This document shows positions 16,901 to 24,427 of a DNA stretch of 64,000 bases, piece after piece. The notes under the pieces are model-generated. The model saw only the letters and a list, made by a program, of their open reading frames with translations. It ran no database searches and was not told where the DNA came from. Location of the stretch: the NCBI RefSeq assembly GCF_002262885.1, contig NZ_NKYF01000007.1, positions 1-64,000 on the forward strand, read 5' to 3'. The stretch's first letter is position 1; each line of letters starts with the position of its first letter. Source of the DNA: Pseudonocardia sp. MH-G8 (lineage in GTDB: Bacteria; Actinomycetota; Actinomycetes; Mycobacteriales; Pseudonocardiaceae). The position numbers were made by a program, and so were the translations under genes.

Positions 16901-18938
16901 CCGTGGCCAGCTGCAGGGTGCGTCGCCGCCCCGGGTCGAGCCCGCGCAGGATCGTCTCGCGGATCCGGTCGTGGCGGAACCGCACCGCATCGTGGGCGCC
17001 CGGCTCCATGACGAGAAGGCCTTCCGCGACGGCGGGCGCCAGCATCGGTTGCACCTCGGCCGCCGGGGCACCCGTCGCAGTCTGCAGCAGGCTCAGCTCG
17101 GCGCGCCCGCCCAGACAGGCCATCGCCTCCAGCAGTTGCCGGGACCGCGGCGGTACGGTCTCGATGCGCGCCGCGAGCAGCTCGCCGACCTGAGAGCGGC
17201 CCAGGTGGGTGTGCACGGTTGCCGGGTCCCACTGCCACCCGGTGGTGGTGGGGGTGAGAAGGCCGTCGCGGCGCAGCGCATTGAGCAGCTCCACCGTTTC
17301 GTACGGGTTGCCGGACGTGTGGGGCCCGATCACCTCGGCCAGATCGGCCGCCACGGCCGGGTGCGTGCGCAGTATCTCGGCGACCATGGTGACGAGGGTC
17401 GAGACGGGCAGGTTGTCCAGTAGCAGGTGCCGCACTCCGGCCCGGTCGTGCCATCGGGACAGCGGCGCGGCCAGCGGATGCGCCGCGTCCACGTCCTCGT
17501 GGCGGTAGGCCCCCACCAGCAGCAGGCCTTCAACCGGTTCCTCGTCGAGCATCATGTCGACGAGGCCGAGCGAGGCGCGCCCGGCCCACTGCAGGTCGTC
17601 GAGGAACAGCACCACCGGGCGTTCCCGCGACGCGACCGCCCGCAGCGCCTGCACGGCCATCCGCTGCGCCCGGTTCTGCGCGGTCAGCGCATCCCCGGGA
17701 TCGGGCGGTACCGCCAGCAGCGCGGCGAACTCCGGCACCACCGCGGTCAGGAGCCCGGCGTTCGGGCCGAGCGCGGCCAGGACCCGTGCCCGGACCTCGG
17801 CCAGCTCGACCTCGGGCTCGGCCAGCAGCAGCCGCCCGAGCGCCCGGAACGCCTGGTGGACCCCGTTGAACTCCAGGTCGCGCCGGTACTGGTCGAACTT
17901 GCCGGCCACGAACCAGCCGCCCCGGCCGGCCACCAGCGGCCGCAGCTCGTCGACGAGCGCGGTCTTGCCCACCCCGGATGTCCCCCCGACCAGCACCGCC
18001 CGGCACCGGCCCTCCTGCGCGTCCTCGAACGCCGCATGCAGGGTTTCCACCTCGTCGTCGCGGCTCACCAGCCGCGGCGGCAGCAGACGCAGCGGAACAT
18101 CGTGCTCGCCGACGCGGACCGACGCTGCCGCCGGACGCATCTGAGCCTCACGCACCCGCTCCAGGTCGTGAACCACGCCGTCGGCGGTCTGATAGCGGTG
18201 GTCCGGTTCCTTCTCCAGCAGATGCAGGATGATCTCCGACAGCGGCCCCGGTACGTCCGGGTTCACCTTCGCGGGTGGCACCGGCACCCGCGCCAGGTGA
18301 TCGTGCACGAGGCGCAGCGGGTCCCCGGAGCCGAACGGCGGTTCCCCCGTGGCCAGCTCGTACAGCGTTGCCCCCAGCGCGTAGAGATCAGCGCGCTGGT
18401 CCACCGCCCGGCCCGTGCGTCCGGTCTGCTCCGGCGCCAGGTAGGCCAACGTCCCCACGATCTGCGTGTGGTGGGTGAACTCCGGGCGGATCTCGGCGAA
18501 CGAGGTCGCCAACGAGAAATCGACCAGGCACGGGGCGCCGTCGACGGAGATCACGACATTGGCCGGGGTGATGTCGCGGTGCATCACACCCCGCCGGTGC
18601 ATCCCCGCCACCGCCTGGGCCAGCTCCATCGCAAGCCCGATCAGGACATCGATCGCCAGCGGCTTGGCCAGCCCCGCCAGGCTGTTGCCACCGACATCCT
18701 CCAGCACGATGGACCCTGGGTACCGGGGCGCCTCCAGTTGCGCCACACCCGCGACATCGCGCAGCCGCTCGAGCATCGCCCGCTCACGCCGCAGCCGGCG
18801 CTCGGCCTCCGGCCCCAGCGGCTCCTTCCGGATGACCGTGCGCCCGGTCAGGAACAGCCGACTCACGCGCGTGCGCTCGCTCTCGTGCAGCACCTCGGCC
18901 TGCGGATCGCGGCCCGGCAACGCCTCGCCTGCCCCCAT
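13971..18938 (-). CDS. Giant hybrid sensor: Ser/Thr kinase + AAA ATPase + helical repeats + GAF + histidine kinase
   Basis: This 1655-residue protein combines five modules. (1) A protein kinase domain at residues about 20-265 with 'MHRDITPANVV' (H120-R121-D122, N127) and DFS (140-142) where DFG is usual. (2) An AAA_16-type ATPase with Walker A 'GGTSGVGKT' (318-326) and Walker B 'VVLFLDDLQWAG'. (3) A long TPR/helical-repeat region to about 1220. (4) A GAF domain about 1250-1420. (5) A HisKA_3 dimerisation domain with 'RDLHDGAQQRL' (H1464) and a HATPase_c with 'EALTNATKHAEA' and 'GTGLLGLKDRVETLGG'. GGGGAGGTGTC just before ATG 18938 decides the start. It is divergent from the NarL regulator and convergent with the receiver gene, both candidate targets. 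Confidence 0.9.
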   Translation of the reverse strand: MGAGEALPGRDPQAEVLHESERTRVSRLFLTGRTVIRKEPLGPEAERRLRRERAMLERLRDVAGVAQLEAPRYPGSIVLEDVGGNSLAGLAKPLAIDVLIGLAMELAQAVAGMHRRGVMHRDITPANVVISVDGAPCLVDFSLATSFAEIRPEFTHHTQIVGTLAYLAPEQTGRTGRAVDQRADLYALGATLYELATGEPPFGSGDPLRLVHDHLARVPVPPAKVNPDVPGPLSEIILHLLEKEPDHRYQTADGVVHDLERVREAQMRPAAASVRVGEHDVPLRLLPPRLVSRDDEVETLHAAFEDAQEGRCRAVLVGGTSGVGKTALVDELRPLVAGRGGWFVAGKFDQYRRDLEFNGVHQAFRALGRLLLAEPEVELAEVRARVLAALGPNAGLLTAVVPEFAALLAVPPDPGDALTAQNRAQRMAVQALRAVASRERPVVLFLDDLQWAGRASLGLVDMMLDEEPVEGLLLVGAYRHEDVDAAHPLAAPLSRWHDRAGVRHLLLDNLPVSTLVTMVAEILRTHPAVAADLAEVIGPHTSGNPYETVELLNALRRDGLLTPTTTGWQWDPATVHTHLGRSQVGELLAARIETVPPRSRQLLEAMACLGGRAELSLLQTATGAPAAEVQPMLAPAVAEGLLVMEPGAHDAVRFRHDRIRETILRGLDPGRRRTLQLATARRLARVPELYAVAAGQYLPVVDAIDDAGERRRVVGLLRRAAEQAMMIGDHALVNALLAAALQLIEPGETTTLIAVHTGRHAALYGLGRLDEADEEYRTIEGLRPSASDRADATVVQVSSLTHRNRFADAIGLGIASLRELGITVPVADRLAAELDDQFDRLHRWLDRTDGVDDLARPDLTEPTLLASTRLIDAVQPAAYFGGGHATVAWLSLESLRIWHEYGPGPTLIGPASAAAVAAVARRGHHAAGYRAVRRVLALGETRGYEPGTSEARRRFALLSCWFEPIENGVRAAKRAREGLIAGGDLANAGYTYHPTAHYLLDCAPSLDILVAEVEAGLTFVRRTGNEQTGQWLDSYRWLAGVLLGESVATTGEAVPTDGYADNPMRLFHAHLSHALVAAVFGDPSGLARHAAAAMPLLPALPGLYPTAVARLLRGLALAEQARAGDGDERGELLSELDEVTRWLAARAADAPDNFRHLQRLLEAERAWAVGDFRAGALAFDTARREAAGRQRPWHRALITERAARFYLAHGLEQAGRDLLARARQYYAAWGATAKVAQLDWAYPTPRLGALTAGEPGGDRRADDLRLSSTVTTGTLDLLAILAASQALSSETDIERLHTRVVEVLSAMTGATSVHLLLWDDDHHDWLLPAPDHTRDAATAGGPHEGDLPMSAVRYVQRTAEILIVDDATRDDRFARDPYIVGLEACSLLAMPILGRGALRAVLLLENRLMRAAFSTERLDAVRLIAAQLAVSLDNAQLYADLTASRARIAAAADQASRRIERDLHDGAQQRLVTLAMRARIVRAAVPPELDALREQLEALAAEAATAMTELRELARGIHPPALAQGGLLPALNALARRSRVPVQIKSPTGRRLPEPVEIAAYYVVAEALTNATKHAEASVVTVEVEVDTTPAGALLRVQVHDDGHGGAHFTGGTGLLGLKDRVETLGGRLALHSAPGAGTTVLAEFPLRCAGTDQA

Positions 18939-19115
18939 CCGACACCTCCCCGCACGAACGGCGCCCGCGCACACAGTGCCTACACCTGTTCGAGGGCGAA
19001 GGCGACCACTCGTCCGGGCTTGTGGAACCGATCGACCTGCCCGAACGCTGCCCGACGCGTCGTCAGACCGCGATCATTTGTGGAACCCGGGCGTGGCCGG
19101 TCGATAATCGTGGAC

Positions 19116-19775
19116 ATGGCGGAGAGCGGCGCTCGCGTGGTGGTGGCCGAGGACGACGTGTTGCTGCGTGAGGGCCTGGCCAGCCTGCTCATGGGGGCCG
19201 GGTTCGACATCGTCGGGCGTTACGGCACCCACACCGAGCTGATGGCCCACGTCTTGCAGCTGAACCCGGACCTCGTGATCGTCGATATCCGGATGCCGCC
19301 TACGCACACCACCGAGGGCTTGGACGCGGCCCGCACGATCCGGCAGGAGCTGCCCGACACCGCGATCCTCGTCCTGTCGGGGCACGTTCAGGTCGAGCAG
19401 GCCACGGAGCTGCTCAGGGGCGGGCAGCGCATGGGCTATCTGCTCAAGGACCGCGTCAGTGACGTCGAGGACTTCCTCTCCACGCTGGACCGGATCATCA
19501 AGGGCGCGTCCGTCGTGGATCCGGCGCTCGTGCAGGAGCTGCTCGCGGCCCGCCGGATCGAGGACCCCCTGCAGCCACTCTCACCACGGGAGCGTGAAGT
19601 GCTCGCGCTCATGGCCGAGGGCCTGTCCAACGCCGGCATAGCCCGCCGGCTGTGGCTGGCCGAGGGGACGATCGAGAAGCACGTCCGCAGCATCCTCACG
19701 AAGCTGGGCATCGCGGCGGCAGCCGAAAGCCACCGGCGCGTGCTGGCTGTCCTCACGTTCCTCGACAGCGACTGA
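19116..19775 (+). CDS. NarL/FixJ-type response regulator
   Basis: The 219-residue protein has an N-terminal receiver ('VVVAEDDVLLREG', acceptor Asp in 'LVIVDIRMPP', Lys in 'YLLKDRV') and a C-terminal LuxR-type helix-turn-helix ('LSPREREVLALMAEGLSNAGIARRLWLAEGTIEKHVRSIL'). It would bind DNA as a phosphorylated dimer. ATG 19116 starts the conserved domain; no strong ribosome site is visible and a GTG two codons upstream is possible. It is divergent from the giant HisKA_3 kinase, the kinase class that normally partners NarL regulators, so the pairing is well supported by class and position. Confidence 0.9.
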   Translation: MAESGARVVVAEDDVLLREGLASLLMGAGFDIVGRYGTHTELMAHVLQLNPDLVIVDIRMPPTHTTEGLDAARTIRQELPDTAILVLSGHVQVEQATELLRGGQRMGYLLKDRVSDVEDFLSTLDRIIKGASVVDPALVQELLAARRIEDPLQPLSPREREVLALMAEGLSNAGIARRLWLAEGTIEKHVRSILTKLGIAAAAESHRRVLAVLTFLDSD

Positions 19776-19783
19776 CCCGCGCC

Positions 19784-19810
19784 CGTGCCCCTCGCCGACG
19801 TGCGGGCACG
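19784..19810 (+). terminator. Possible terminator hairpin after the NarL-type regulator
   Basis: CGTGCCC (19784-19790) and GGGCACG (19804-19810) form a perfect 7-bp stem with a 13-base loop nine bases after the stop codon. There is no U-tract, as is common in actinobacteria. The large loop makes it weak. Confidence 0.35.
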
Positions 19811-19972
19811 TCTCGTTCTCGTCCGCACGCTCCCCTGAGCGTCGTTCCTGCGAGCAGCGCTGCGGAACATGCGCGTGCCGGTCAGCAGGTAGTGGGTGTT
19901 CCGGCTTCCGGGTACAGCGAATTGCTGCCTACCGGGCGGACGAGCCGCGCTCCGGTGACGACGCTTGGGGGC

Positions 19973-20140
19973 ATGCCGACGCGCAACGCCCCTACCGAGA
20001 TCGTCGACGCGAATCCGCAGGACACCAGCATCGTCAATGATCAGGGCGCAACGCCGATCGACGACATGGCCCCTCGCGCTGGTGGCGTACCAGGGCAGGC
20101 GAGCCAGACCACCGCTGTCAAGCCCGGTCCCGCCGCCTGA
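19973..20140 (+). pseudogene. Decayed 3' fragment of a wrbA-like gene
   Basis: The 55-residue frame MPTRNAPTEIVDANPQ... aligns with the C-terminus of the intact WrbA at 10783-11400: 'EIVDANPQDTSIVNDQGATPIDD' against 'KFVDGNPYGTSHVNGQGAIPVDD', and both end in 'K-G-AA'. Around the shared 'GTACCAGGGCAGGCG' the frames are out of phase, showing small indels. Homology continues past the stop codon ('TGATC-GACTCTTC', then 'GTACGTCGCC'-like bases), so it is a DNA-level copy of the gene end and its downstream flank. It lacks the FMN-binding part and cannot be functional. Confidence 0.7.
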
Positions 20141-20185
20141 TCCGACTCTTCTGCCCTCCCGGCTACGTCGCCCCGGCGCAGCCGC
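19986..20185 (+). repeat. Diverged direct repeat of the wrbA 3' end (partner at about 11,250-11,437)
   Basis: About 190 bases match the wrbA 3' end and its downstream sequence at 11,250-11,437 in the same orientation, with an estimated 70% identity by eye. The two copies bracket the whole signalling block (11.5-19.8 kb). This suggests that block was inserted into, or arose by, a duplication of this site. Confidence 0.6.
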
Positions 20186-20366
20186 TCGAAGTGGAACGTC
20201 GCCCGTGCGCTTGTGGGGCGACCGTCCCACCGACATCCGCCGGGTGGCGTGATGGCTGCCCGCCACCCGGCGGACCTGCCGGCTCGGCCGGTCGCCGACC
20301 ACGATCCGAACGGTCCACGAGACCCGATCCACACCAATCGATCCGAGCACGGAGTGGAAACCCGTT

Positions 20367-20804
20367 ATGGAAACGATACCGCGCGACACGCCGACCGCTG
20401 GGGACATGTCACCGGCACAGGTCGCCGATCTGATCGACCAGGCCGCCACGCTCATCGAGACCGATGGCCTGGAGGTCGGCGACTACTGGACGAGGGCTCT
20501 GTTCCAGCCGTATGAGCCCGGGATGCCCTGCTGCACCGTGGGCGCGCTCGCGGCCGTGTCCGGTTACCGCGACGGCGTCGACGCCGAGAAGGCGTTCGTC
20601 GGGGTCAGCGACTACGACCCTCGGACCGGTGCCACCGAGCCCGACCGCCCGCATCTCGTGATGGCCACCGTGATGACGGCGCTCGGGTTCCGGGAGGCGG
20701 AGGACCTCTACGACTGGTCGGACAACGCCGGCGACCGGGAGGTCGTGGCGGAGCTCCGCTACGCCGCCGCGCTGATCCGCGCCCAGGCCGGCGGTGTGGC
20801 ATGA
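20367..20804 (+). CDS. Hypothetical protein, DUF6197-like
   Basis: The 145-residue protein has a helical N-terminus ('VADLIDQAATLIETDGLEVGDYWTRAL'), a cysteine pair in 'MPCCTVGALAAVSGY', and a C-terminal 'DWSDNAGDREVVAELRYAAALIRAQ'. This fits DUF6197-type proteins, which occur near actinobacterial integrative elements and have no known function. ATG 20367 is the likely start, with a second ATG 13 codons on. Its stop overlaps the next small frame (ATGA), starting a run of four small genes. Confidence 0.55.
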   Translation: METIPRDTPTAGDMSPAQVADLIDQAATLIETDGLEVGDYWTRALFQPYEPGMPCCTVGALAAVSGYRDGVDAEKAFVGVSDYDPRTGATEPDRPHLVMATVMTALGFREAEDLYDWSDNAGDREVVAELRYAAALIRAQAGGVA

Positions 20805-20878
20805 GCTGGACGACGATCGGCGGCCTCGCCGACGAGCAGGTCGACACGGTCCCTGTCGGAGACGCCTGCGATGCCTGA
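20801..20878 (+). CDS. 25-residue hypothetical small protein
   Basis: ATG 20801 overlaps the preceding stop by four bases (ATGA) and opens a 25-codon frame (MSWTTIGGLADEQVDTV...). Its end overlaps the next start by eight bases. The tight coupling on both sides is the main evidence; the sequence is not recognised. Confidence 0.35.
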   Translation: MSWTTIGGLADEQVDTVPVGDACDA

Positions 20879-21062
20879 GCCTCACGACCCGGTTCCGAAG
20901 CAGTGGAAGAAGCCCACGGGCGGTGCGAAGAGCGTCATACCGCTGGAGCCGCCGCCCACCCGGCCCCGCTACACCTCCGACGGCGTGTGGCGGCCTGCTT
21001 CGCCCGGCTGGGGCGACAGGCCCGGTGAGCGGGACACCCGCCCCCTCCCGAAGCTCACCTGA
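20871..21062 (+). CDS. Small proline-rich hypothetical protein
   Basis: The 63-residue frame (MPEPHDPVPKQWKKP...) is rich in Pro, Arg and Trp and likely disordered. GGAGA lies eight bases before the ATG. It overlaps the preceding small frame and is followed after about 40 bases by another small gene. No family recognised. Confidence 0.45.
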   Translation: MPEPHDPVPKQWKKPTGGAKSVIPLEPPPTRPRYTSDGVWRPASPGWGDRPGERDTRPLPKLT

Positions 21063-21101
21063 AACCCATCCCACCCACCCACGCGAAGGGAGCGCCGCCG
21101 C

Positions 21102-21350
21102 ATGACCGGCTTCCAGCCCGCGCAGAGGGTCCAGGTGTTCGACCCCCAGCTGCAGCGGTACATCGAGGGCGGCGTTCTCACCGCCACGACCCGCTGCGTC
21201 CGCGTGTCGCTCGACGACCGCATGGTGCCGATCGACATCGACCCAGCCGACCACTTCCGCATCCAACCCCTCGAGGTCCCGCCCTGCACCGACTGCACGT
21301 CGCCGCTGTGCCCCGACCGTGGATCAGGCACGCACGGTGGCCGCAGCTGA
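21102..21350 (+). CDS. Small hypothetical protein with C-terminal cysteine cluster
   Basis: The 82-residue product has a beta-strand-rich body ('RVQVFDPQLQRYIEGGVLTATTRCVRVSLDD', resembling a small SH3-like or Tudor-like barrel) and ends with 'PPCTDCTSPLCPDRG', three cysteines that could bind zinc. AAGGGAG precedes the ATG by about ten bases. It closes the four-gene cassette. Function unknown; zinc binding is inferred only from Cys spacing. Confidence 0.5.
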   Translation: MTGFQPAQRVQVFDPQLQRYIEGGVLTATTRCVRVSLDDRMVPIDIDPADHFRIQPLEVPPCTDCTSPLCPDRGSGTHGGRS

Positions 21351-21424
21351 TCCGCCGCGAAGGGCCGGACGCGGCTTGCAACGTAGGCGTGTAGTGCATC
21401 CCAGCCGCTCGGGTTCCACGGTGA

Positions 21425-23095
21425 TCAGGCGATCCCCGCCGGGTCGATGAGCGCGCGCACCCGCTCGGGCCCCACCGCCAGCAAGAGGGTGGGCAGCCGG
21501 GGGCCGGTGTCGCGCCCGACGAGCAGCCGGTAGAGAAGGGCGAAGAACTCGCGCTGCGCGGCCTTGAGCTCTTGGGTCGGGCCAGCGTCTGGTGGAAGGC
21601 CCGCGCTCAGCTTCGGCACGCCGTAGACGAGCGAGGTGAGCCCGCCGAGGCACCAGTCGTCGGTGAGGCGCTCGCTCAGCAGCCACAAGGATTCGCGGGC
21701 GCCCTCGTCGAGGGAGGCGAGCAGGTGGCGGTCCGGCTCGGCGCGCACGGTGGTGTGCTGGTCGGCCGGCAGGTAGGTGACCGACCAACGCTCGGCGCAG
21801 TCGAGGCGCGGGCGCAGCTCGTGCAGGTCGGTGACGCGGTTCTCGGTGTCGAGCCCCTGCACGATCCTCAGCGTCTGTTCCTCGGCGCCGGTGGTGATGT
21901 CGACGATCGATGCGAGCGTCCGGTACGGGAACGGCCGCGGGGTGAGGGGCATCTCGCCGAGGGCGGTCTGCGTGGAGCGGGCGTGTGCCACCTGCTCCTC
22001 CGCACTGGCCTCATCCTCCGCGACGCGGCGCTCGAGGCCGTCCCACTCGTCGTAGAGGCGGTAGATCTCCTGGTCGAAGGCGATCTTGAATGACTGGTTC
22101 GGCCTGCGCCGCGCGTACAGCCAACGCAACACCGCGGGCTCCATGATCGCCAGCGCGTCGGCGGGGGTCGGGACGGCACCGCGAGAACTGCTCATCTTCG
22201 CCATGCCACTGATACCGACGAACGCGTACATCGGGCCGATCGGCGGCTTCCCGCCGAATACTCCGTCGACGATCAGTCCGCCCACCTGGAACGAGGAGCC
22301 CGGTGAGGTGTGGTCGACGCCGGAGGGCTCGAAATCGACGCCCTCGTACACCCAGCGCATCGGCCAGTCGACCTTCCACACCAGCTTGCCGCTGGTGAAC
22401 TCGCGCAGCAGCACGGTCTCCGTGTGCCCGCACCCGCACGCGTAGGTCATCTCGGTGGTGTCGTCGTCGTAGCGGACGACGGTGGTGAGGTCCTTTCCGC
22501 ACTGCAAGCAGTAGGGCTTGAACGGGAAGTACTCGGACGGGGCCGGCGCGGTGCCGGCCCCGTCCGAAGGGCCGTCCGGTGCCGACTCCTTGGTGCGGTA
22601 GCGCCCGAGGATCTCGTCGATGCGCTTGCGCTCGCGCATGGCCAGGAGCACCGGCGCGGTGTAGGCACCGCTGGTGTACATGGCGGTCTGGCTGATGGGG
22701 TCGACCTCTATGCCCAACGCGGCCAACGATCCGATCATCGACGCCTTGAAATGCTCGGCCCAGTTCGTGTGCCGGCTACCGGGCGGGGCGGGCACGCTCG
22801 TGAGCGGCTTGCCGATGTGCTCGGCGTAGGAGGGGTCAATGGCCGCGGGAACGCGGCGGAAGCGGTCGTAGTCGTCCCACGACAGCAGGTGGCGACACTC
22901 GCGGCCGCGACGCTTGATCTCGTCGGCAACGAGGTGCGGTGTCATCACCTCGCGTAGGTTGCCCAGGTGGATAGGCCCTGACGGGCTCAGTCCGGAGGCG
23001 CACACGATCGTCGCGCCCGGCTTCCGACGGTCCGCCGTCGCGATCACCTCGTCGGCGAAGCGCGCAACCCAGTCGGAGCCCCAGAACCCATTCAC
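21425..23095 (-). CDS. lysK: Class I lysine--tRNA ligase
   Basis: The 556-residue protein is a class I-type lysyl-tRNA synthetase, unrelated to the class II LysS most bacteria use. It has the HIGH-type motif 'GPIHLGNLREVMTPHL' near residue 40, the LysRS-I signatures 'LLSWDDYDRFR' and 'WKVDWPMRWVYEGVDFEPSGVDH', a Cys-rich insertion ('PYCLQCGKDL', 'YACGCGHTE') that may bind zinc, and the KMSKS-like loop 'GMAKMSSSRG'. Length fits the family (about 500-580). Many actinobacteria carry it beside LysS. It sits apart from housekeeping translation genes but close to an isolated S13 gene. A stress-specific role is inferred, not shown. Confidence 0.9.
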   Translation of the reverse strand: MNGFWGSDWVARFADEVIATADRRKPGATIVCASGLSPSGPIHLGNLREVMTPHLVADEIKRRGRECRHLLSWDDYDRFRRVPAAIDPSYAEHIGKPLTSVPAPPGSRHTNWAEHFKASMIGSLAALGIEVDPISQTAMYTSGAYTAPVLLAMRERKRIDEILGRYRTKESAPDGPSDGAGTAPAPSEYFPFKPYCLQCGKDLTTVVRYDDDTTEMTYACGCGHTETVLLREFTSGKLVWKVDWPMRWVYEGVDFEPSGVDHTSPGSSFQVGGLIVDGVFGGKPPIGPMYAFVGISGMAKMSSSRGAVPTPADALAIMEPAVLRWLYARRRPNQSFKIAFDQEIYRLYDEWDGLERRVAEDEASAEEQVAHARSTQTALGEMPLTPRPFPYRTLASIVDITTGAEEQTLRIVQGLDTENRVTDLHELRPRLDCAERWSVTYLPADQHTTVRAEPDRHLLASLDEGARESLWLLSERLTDDWCLGGLTSLVYGVPKLSAGLPPDAGPTQELKAAQREFFALLYRLLVGRDTGPRLPTLLLAVGPERVRALIDPAGIA

Positions 23096-23257
23096 AACAG
23101 GAAGCCATTCCTTTCACACACGCGTCCTCACAAATCGTCCTCGCGGACTCCGACCGGCGTCATACGAATCCTGCGTCCGGTGGGCGGACGGCCGACGTTC
23201 CGGCAGGCGCGCCCACGACGGGCGCCGCGTCACGCAGATCTTTGCCTGGCGGTCCCG

Positions 23258-23584
23258 TCAGCCGGATCTGCGCGGGTCGGACAGGCAAAGCAGGATCCAC
23301 GGAACCACAACGGCTGCGGTGATCAGGCCGAGGATGAGCCACCCCGACGCCGGTACCAGGACCGAGGCGACGACGAGTACGCATAGCGCGAGGAGCAAGA
23401 GACCCGTGCAGCGCGCCGACAGCGGCCACCATCCACGGGTCGGCAACGAACCGTGGCGATCGATCTTCTGGACGAGGCGGGGGTCGCTCGCGGCCAGGTC
23501 GGCTGCGATGCCGGCCAGTACCCGCCCCTCCCAGGGGGACAGACCATCGCGGCCGTCGGGTTCAGAGCCGGCGGGTGTAGCCAA
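23258..23584 (-). CDS. DUF3040 small membrane protein
   Basis: The 108-residue product starts with the DUF3040 signature 'LSPWEGRVLAGIAADLAASDPRL', followed by two transmembrane helices ('LLLLALCVLVVASVLVP' and 'GLITAAVVVPWILLCL'). DUF3040 proteins are common actinobacterial membrane proteins of unknown role. The start is taken as TTG 23584 because AAAGG precedes it at a suitable distance and the conserved domain follows. The frame is open farther upstream but that part is not protein-like. It lies downstream of the S13 gene on the same strand. Confidence 0.7.
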   Translation of the reverse strand: MATPAGSEPDGRDGLSPWEGRVLAGIAADLAASDPRLVQKIDRHGSLPTRGWWPLSARCTGLLLLALCVLVVASVLVPASGWLILGLITAAVVVPWILLCLSDPRRSG

Positions 23585-23716
23585 GGTCGGCGCCTTTCGC
23601 GCAGTGGGAATATTGGTCAGTTCGGGTCGGCTGTGGTGCTTTCGACGCTGGTGTGCTCGTCGTTCGAGTTGGCGATCCTGATGCGGCGTGTCTCGGCCCA
23701 CTCCGCGCGGACGGAA

Positions 23717-24097
23717 TTACTTCTTACCGGTCTTTTTCCTCCCGGCGACCGTCTTCTTCGGCCCCTTGCGGGTGCGGGCATTGGTCTTGGTGCGCTGGCC
23801 ACGCACCGGGAGGCCCCGTCGGTGCCGGATTCCCTGGTACGCGCCGATCTCGATCTTGCGACGGATGTCGGCCTGCACCTCGCGGCGCAGGTCGCCCTCC
23901 ACGCGGAGGTTGGTCTCGATGTACTCGCGGAGTGCGGCGAGGTTCTCGTCGGTGAGGTCCTTCGACCGCAGGTCCGTGTCGATGCCGGTGGCGTTGAGGA
24001 TCTCCTTCGACCGGGTACGCCCGATGCCGAAGATGTAGGTGAGTGCGATCTCCATCCGCTTGTCGCGGGGGAGATCGACGCCGGAGAGTCGTGCCAT
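23717..24097 (-). CDS. rpsM: 30S ribosomal protein S13, isolated from the ribosomal operon
   Basis: The 126-residue protein is a full-length S13: 'MARLSGVDLPRDKRMEIALTYIFGIG' at the N-terminus, 'GAYQGIRHRRGLPVRGQRTKTNARTRKGPKK' near the end, and a lysine-rich tail. S13 sits in the head of the 30S subunit and contacts tRNA and the 50S subunit. In actinobacteria rpsM normally lies in infA-rpmJ-rpsM-rpsK-rpsD-rpoA. Here none of these neighbours is present: a DUF3040 gene follows and a decayed region precedes. It is therefore most likely a paralogous second copy. No residue appears to be lost. Confidence 0.9.
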   Translation of the reverse strand: MARLSGVDLPRDKRMEIALTYIFGIGRTRSKEILNATGIDTDLRSKDLTDENLAALREYIETNLRVEGDLRREVQADIRRKIEIGAYQGIRHRRGLPVRGQRTKTNARTRKGPKKTVAGRKKTGKK

Positions 24098-24427
24098 TGG
24101 GCGATGTGCTCCTCGATCGGTTCTGCCAGGCTGCCGAAAAGCCCGTCCCGGTCCGACGCGTCTGTTCCGGGCCCCGGCCTGGAGGCGGGGGTGGACCGGG
24201 CCCGTGTGGCCAGTGGGTGAGCTCGGTTCCTCGGTGTTGCTGTGCGGTCGGTGCGCCCGAAAACCGCGACGTCCGGGTGGTCAGCCCTGGCGCTGCTCCC
24301 GACGAGGTTCTCGCAGGTCACCGTGGAGCCGCCGTGTCGAAGCTCGCGCCCTGATGGCGCACTCAACGCTGATCTCGGGCGACGACATCAAGCGGGTGTG
24401 GAGGGCCCACAGCGACCGACTGGCCCG
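24098..24427. other. Intergenic, no gene recognised
   Basis: The 330 bases upstream of the S13 gene contain no protein-like frame on either strand. No rpmJ or infA, the usual S13 neighbours, can be found in any frame. The leftward promoter of S13 should lie here but was not resolved. Confidence 0.4.
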
